The notes under the pieces: model-generated
Seen by the model: the letters and a program-made list of their open reading frames with translations, nothing else
What the model was told of the DNA's origin: nothing
Database searches by the model: none
Program-made: the position numbers and the translations under genes
Shown: in pieces, positions 22,398 to 22,682 of the stretch
Layout of the letters: the number at the start of each line of letters is the position of its first letter
Position numbering within the stretch: the first letter of the stretch is position 1
Assembly (NCBI GenBank): GCA_902492555.1
Contig: CABUMH010000059.1
Span: 1 to 22,682, forward strand
Length of the DNA: 22,682 nt
Origin: Eisenbergiella sp900555195
GTDB taxonomy: Bacteria; Bacillota; Clostridia; Lachnospirales; Lachnospiraceae
Reading direction: 5' to 3'

Positions 22398-22682
22398 CCC
22401 CGAGGCTCTGACACCTTCCGCATATGGAATGCCCGGGCGCGGATGGACTATTTTCCCAAAAACCGCTTCAAAAATTGGCTGTTTTGCAGCGCTGTATGCA
22501 GGAAATTTCCCGCATGGCGGCTAAACTCCGCCCTGTCGGGCGTCAAACAACGCCGCCAAATCGTGCGGGAGAACTTCCTGCATACAACGCTGTAAAACAG
22601 CACAATTTTTTCACAGGTTTTGGGGGAAATAGTCCGTCCGCGCCCGGGCATTCCATATGCGGAAGGTGTCAGAGCCTCGGGG
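22398..22682. repeat. Palindromic element, copy 2, cut by the window edge
   Basis: The shared unit at 22,445-22,635 (191 bp, ends GGACT and AGTCC) has the invariant 51-bp centre at 22,508-22,558. It is flanked by inverted arms that start at CCCCGAGGCTCTGACACC (22,398) on the left and end at its complement at 22,682 on the right. The arms outside the shared unit (47 bp seen) match at 46 positions and bear no resemblance to the outer arms of copy 1. They may continue past the window. The frames read from it are not genes. Confidence 0.92.

Noticed and set aside
22299..22651. Open frames at the right edge of the window
   Set aside because: They lie in palindromic element copy 2 and read the same non-coding core as copy 1.

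Overview
The window looks like a piece of a Firmicutes chromosome from class Clostridia, most likely Lachnospiraceae. The reasons are strong AGGAGG-type ribosome binding sites, sigma-A promoters of the TTGACA-17-TATAAT type, a gap-pgk-tpi glycolytic cluster, an iscS-iscU-mnmA operon, RNase Y, and spore-former genes (SpoIIM, a SpoVB-like flippase). The species call is inference from gene content; no rRNA is present.

Layout. (1) Positions 1 to about 4,410 are the end of an integrated mobile element: two small unknown genes on the minus strand, a plus-strand pair (unknown 141-aa protein plus a secreted DNase lipoprotein), and a minus-strand tyrosine integrase with candidate arm-binding repeats beside it. 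The far end of the element lies outside the window. (2) 4,436-8,120 is the chromosomal glycolytic block gap > pgk > tpiA (minus strand), with structured spacers: a gap terminator, a 22-bp tandem repeat and leader hairpins. (3) 8,156-9,950 holds a 125-bp palindrome between divergent promoters, an autoregulated-looking XRE repressor/membrane protein pair, and a PHP-family histidinol phosphatase. (4) 9,952-13,478 on the minus strand carries an unknown 175-aa protein and the iscS-iscU-mnmA sulfur transfer operon, which together make 2-thiouridine in tRNA. (5) 13,529-16,622 on the plus strand has a SpoVB/MATE-like flippase, a very large hairpin element, and DAHP synthase. (6) 16,681-22,292 on the minus strand has a tandem PII-like protein with a DUF1538 transporter, SpoIIM, a Nudix ADP-ribose pyrophosphatase, and RNase Y. 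(7) 22,398-22,682 is a second copy of the large hairpin element, cut by the window edge.

The most unusual signal is non-coding. Two intergenic sites, about 7.4 kb apart, carry the same 191-194 bp unit (ends GGACT...AGTCC, with a 51-bp invariant centre that can fold in two alternative ways). In each copy this unit sits exactly in the middle of a much longer palindrome whose outer arms are unrelated between copies. In the first copy the arms are 180 bp each with 176 matches, 153 bp of them perfect, and they include the last codons of the upstream gene and a run of eight T on either strand. This looks like an undescribed family of palindromic elements that either inserts into palindromes or creates them by inverted duplication of its flanks.
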